Shown here one piece after another: positions 7,052 to 9,019 of a stretch of 9,019 bases of DNA. A program made the translations under genes and the position numbers. The notes beneath the pieces were generated by a model. The model was not told the DNA's origin, ran no database searches, and worked only from the letters and a program-made list of their open reading frames with translations. The stretch is from Desulfobacteraceae bacterium. GTDB taxonomy: Bacteria; Desulfobacterota; Desulfobacteria; Desulfobacterales; Desulfobacteraceae. Location of the stretch: contig JAGLLQ010000140.1 of assembly GCA_023140455.1 (NCBI GenBank), forward strand, positions 1-9,019, written 5' to 3'. Position 1 is the first letter of the stretch; each line of letters begins with the position of its first letter.

Positions 7052-8773
7052 TTATACTTTAAATTTGCCCATCATATCAGAAAGGTTCTGTGAAAGTTCT
7101 GAAAGCTTTTCAGCATCAATTTTAATCTTTGCACTTGAGTCGGCTATTTCATTTGCAGATTGATCAACTTCAGTGATTTCGTTAGTTACTTCCTGAGATG
7201 CAGTTGACCCTTCAGAAACATTGTTATTTACTTCTTCTATGCCTGCTGAGACCTGGGCAACATTTTCATTGATTTCTTTTGTAGTAGCTGATTGTTCTTC
7301 AACTGCTGTTGCTATAGTTGCAACTATTTCGTTTATTTCAGTTACTACTTTGGAGATACTTGCAATTTCAGTTATTGTATTGTCTGTTGAACTCTGAATT
7401 CCTGCAACCCGTTCTTTTATCTCATTTGAAGACGTAGCTGTCTGATTAGCAAGATCTTTTATTTCATTTGCCACAACTGCAAAGCCTTTCCCTGCTTCCC
7501 CTGCACGGGCTGCTTCAATAGTCGCATTAAGTGCAAGAAGGTTAACTTGTGCTGATATATCTGTAATCGACTCAACAACCTGTCCAATTTCTTTTGCTGC
7601 CTTAGAAAGTTTATCAATTTGTATTGAAGCATTATTAGTTTTAGTCACGGCATCATCAGTAATGCCGCTAGCTTTTTCAGCATTTTGTGCAATTTCATTA
7701 ATGGTTGAAGACATTTCCTCGGAAGCAGAAGCTATCATATTTACATTTGCAGTAGCTTGCTCCATAGCAGCAGCTACAGAGTTTAAATTTGATGTCATTT
7801 CCTCAGAAGCTGAAGCAACTGTGTTAGCTTTGGATGAAGTAGTACTTACAGCATCACTCAGATGTTCAGATATTCCAGCCAAATTTTTTGATGAATCATT
7901 TAGTTTTTCAGAATCTTTTTTTACCGTTGAGATCATCTTCTGGGTATTTAAAATAAATTTATTGAACCACTCAGCAAGCTCCTGGATTTCATCTCCGGAC
8001 TTGTTTTCAATCCTTTTTGTTAGATCGCCTTCGCCTTCTGCAATGTCTTTGAGCATCTCAATGATTTTTTTGATAGGTCCCACAACACCTTTTACAACAA
8101 CAAAATAAGAAATAATTATTGTTCCTATTATAATTAGCAGAACAATTGTGACTATTTTAATTATTCCTTTAGTGATATTTCTTTTAATATCTTTTTCTTT
8201 TTTTGCAACAGCAGCAGAGATACCATCAAGATAGTCACCTGTTCCAATATTCCAGTCCCATCCGTCAAGTTTTTTAGAAAACGAGATTTTCTTTACTGGG
8301 TCTTCTGAGCCGGGTTTTGGCCACATGTAAGTTACGAATCCACCTTCTTTATTGTCAGCAGCAGCTTTAATCAGTTCTTTAAACAAATATTTTCCAGAAG
8401 GGTCGGTTTCATTAATCATATTCTTTCCCTGCAGTTCTGGTTTTATAGGATGAAGGAGAAGAACTCCTTTTGAATCCTGAATAAAGAAATAGCCTGTATT
8501 ATCTTTACCATAGCGAAGAGAACCTATAGCGTCGAGGGTCATTTTTTTATCAAGGGATTGTTCAAAATTATTTTGAGCTATAATATATGCAGAAGTAGCC
8601 ATGGTTTTAAGGAATTCTTTTTTTTCCTGCATAATGTCTGCACGATATTCATCAATTGAACTCTTCCCTTGCTGTTTAAGAGCAGAAACAGTAAAAATGA
8701 GAGACGCTCCTCCCACGATAAAAAGGGCAGCGATTAAAAGAAAATTTACTTTAGCACCAATTTTAAGCTTCAT
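7052..8773 (-). CDS. Methyl-accepting chemotaxis protein, sCache-HAMP-signalling
   Basis: A 573-residue transmembrane chemoreceptor that would sense a periplasmic small molecule and control CheA/CheW. Segments: TM1 at about 9-29; a single Cache domain at about 35-195, with typical GYFFIQDSKG (94-103) and WDWNIGTGDYLDGI (172-185); TM2 at about 203-226; HAMP at about 227-280; then a long coiled-coil signalling domain whose conserved hairpin tip is at 416-430 (EAARAGEAGKG). Two SASEEM motifs (321-326 and 349-354) lie 28 residues, or four heptads, apart and are likely adaptation sites. The protein ends MGKFKV and lacks the C-terminal CheR-docking pentapeptide of E. coli receptors. The start at 8773 is chosen because GGAGG lies five bases upstream and the protein then begins with a normal MKLKIGAKVN leader to TM1. 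The frame is open further upstream to 8905, but that would add a 44-residue unsuitable extension. No che genes are adjacent. The ligand is unknown; sCache domains often bind small organic acids. Confidence 0.97.
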   Translation of the reverse strand: MKLKIGAKVNFLLIAALFIVGGASLIFTVSALKQQGKSSIDEYRADIMQEKKEFLKTMATSAYIIAQNNFEQSLDKKMTLDAIGSLRYGKDNTGYFFIQDSKGVLLLHPIKPELQGKNMINETDPSGKYLFKELIKAAADNKEGGFVTYMWPKPGSEDPVKKISFSKKLDGWDWNIGTGDYLDGISAAVAKKEKDIKRNITKGIIKIVTIVLLIIIGTIIISYFVVVKGVVGPIKKIIEMLKDIAEGEGDLTKRIENKSGDEIQELAEWFNKFILNTQKMISTVKKDSEKLNDSSKNLAGISEHLSDAVSTTSSKANTVASASEEMTSNLNSVAAAMEQATANVNMIASASEEMSSTINEIAQNAEKASGITDDAVTKTNNASIQIDKLSKAAKEIGQVVESITDISAQVNLLALNATIEAARAGEAGKGFAVVANEIKDLANQTATSSNEIKERVAGIQSSTDNTITEIASISKVVTEINEIVATIATAVEEQSATTKEINENVAQVSAGIEEVNNNVSEGSTASQEVTNEITEVDQSANEIADSSAKIKIDAEKLSELSQNLSDMMGKFKV

Positions 8774-8778
8774 GGTTT

Positions 8779-8783
8779 CCTCC
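8779..8783 (-). promoter_or_regulatory. Shine-Dalgarno of the chemoreceptor gene
   Basis: On the minus strand GGAGG is followed by five bases and then the ATG at 8773. It is the best ribosome-binding site in the window and decides the start against the longer in-frame ATG at 8905, which has no comparable site. Confidence 0.9.
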
Positions 8784-8833
8784 GATAGACTTATGATTAA
8801 AGACCAATTAAATAGTTTGACGAATTTTGCTGA

Positions 8834-8875
8834 ATTATAATTAACTATAATATAGTGGATTGCAACTAAAAGCAA
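8834..8875 (-). promoter_or_regulatory. Candidate promoter(s) of the chemoreceptor gene
   Basis: On the minus strand, TTGCTT (8875-8870) and TATTAT (8852-8847) are separated by 17 bases. A perfect TATAAT (8839-8834) lies a little downstream with TTGCAA 20 bases before it, a spacing that is too long for a classical promoter. Either could serve. I see no convincing sigma28 or sigma54 promoter. The stretch is very AT-rich, so chance matches are likely. Confidence 0.35.
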
Positions 8876-8898
8876 ACATTTTTTTGTTGGAAATATTA

Positions 8899-8928
8899 TT
8901 GACATTTGAATGTAAAATATAGTAATAA
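8899..8928 (+). promoter_or_regulatory. Candidate promoter of the riboswitch transcript
   Basis: A perfect TTGACA at 8899-8904 lies about 50 bases upstream of the riboswitch. The -10 element is less clear: AGTAAT at 8921-8926 (16-base spacer) or TAATAA at 8923-8928 (18-base spacer). Transcription would begin near 8933-8936, shortly before the aptamer, as expected for a riboswitch leader. Confidence 0.5.
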
Positions 8929-8950
8929 ATTTGTGGCTTTAGAAATATAT

Positions 8951-9019
8951 TTAGCTTTAGGTGGTTTAAAAAACCTTAAAAGGGAACCCGGTGTGATTCC
9001 GGGATGGTCCCGCCGCTGT
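8951..9019 (+). promoter_or_regulatory. Cobalamin (B12) riboswitch, 5' part, cut by the right edge
   Basis: The sequence carries the conserved core of the adenosylcobalamin aptamer in the right order. A small GGTTT/AAACC hairpin at 8963-8975 comes first, then AAAAGGGAA (8979-8987), the CCCGG/CCGGG hairpin with GGTG (8988-9003), and GGTCCCGCCGCTGT up to the edge (9006-9019). GGGA at 8982 can pair with TCCC at 9008. The 3' part, including the B12 box and the expression platform, lies outside. Members of this family turn down downstream genes when cobalamin is plentiful; targets are usually B12 uptake or synthesis genes, or B12-independent isoenzymes. The controlled gene is on the plus strand beyond 9019 and cannot be identified here. 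Confidence 0.88.

Noticed and set aside
7662..8108. 148-residue open frame on the plus strand
   Set aside because: It is antisense to the coiled coil and HAMP of the chemoreceptor. Its Ser/Ala/Glu-rich repeats simply mirror the receptor's heptads.
8845..8855. Palindrome CTATAATATAG as a regulator binding site
   Set aside because: It is built only from A/T apart from its end bases and coincides with the candidate -10 element, so chance is a sufficient explanation.
8774..8905. N-terminal extension of the chemoreceptor to an ATG at 8905
   Set aside because: The 44 extra residues have no ribosome-binding site and do not fit an sCache receptor leader. GGAGG five bases before the ATG at 8773 is far better, and the extension would also cover the likely promoters.

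Overview
The window comes from an AT-rich Gram-negative bacterium. The style of its proteins suggests a sulfate-reducing or related delta-proteobacterium (Desulfobacterales-like): multi-domain hybrid histidine kinases, a REC-first histidine kinase, an sCache chemoreceptor and a cobalamin riboswitch. This placement is inferred from family resemblance only; there is no rRNA or marker gene. No mobile element, tRNA, CRISPR array or phage gene is visible.

Layout. (1) 1-2857, minus strand: a two-gene phosphorelay operon. A soluble hybrid kinase (half-PAS, HisKA, HATPase, REC, degenerate REC, HPt) is followed, with an ATGA start/stop overlap, by a REC-HisKA kinase that runs off the left edge. (2) 2858-3022: a short AT-rich divergent control region. 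It has a good promoter toward the plus strand whose expected start falls on or next to the ATG of the next gene. (3) 3023-6987, plus strand: a tight three-gene operon encoding a membrane-anchored transglutaminase-like protein, an ABC ATPase (14-nt overlap) and a 556-residue ABC permease that looks internally duplicated. (4) 7001-7033: a strong stem-loop between convergent genes. (5) 7052-8773, minus strand: an sCache/HAMP methyl-accepting chemotaxis protein with a near-perfect Shine-Dalgarno sequence that fixes its start. (6) 8774-9019: a divergent control region, then the 5' part of a cobalamin riboswitch on the plus strand. The gene it controls lies beyond the right edge.

How the genes may work together. 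The two kinases very likely form one phosphorelay: the HPt of the first can pass phosphoryl groups to a receiver, and the second protein starts with an intact receiver. The transglutaminase/ABC operon looks like a self-contained envelope system, with an exporter core made of one ATPase and one fused permease plus an anchored extracytoplasmic papain-fold enzyme. Its substrate cannot be read from the sequence. The chemoreceptor and the B12-riboswitch gene are neighbours only; no functional link is evident.

The least described item is the transglutaminase-ABC operon. The most certain oddities are the receiver with Gln in place of the phospho-acceptor Asp, the shortened PAS domain, and the apparently leaderless promoter.
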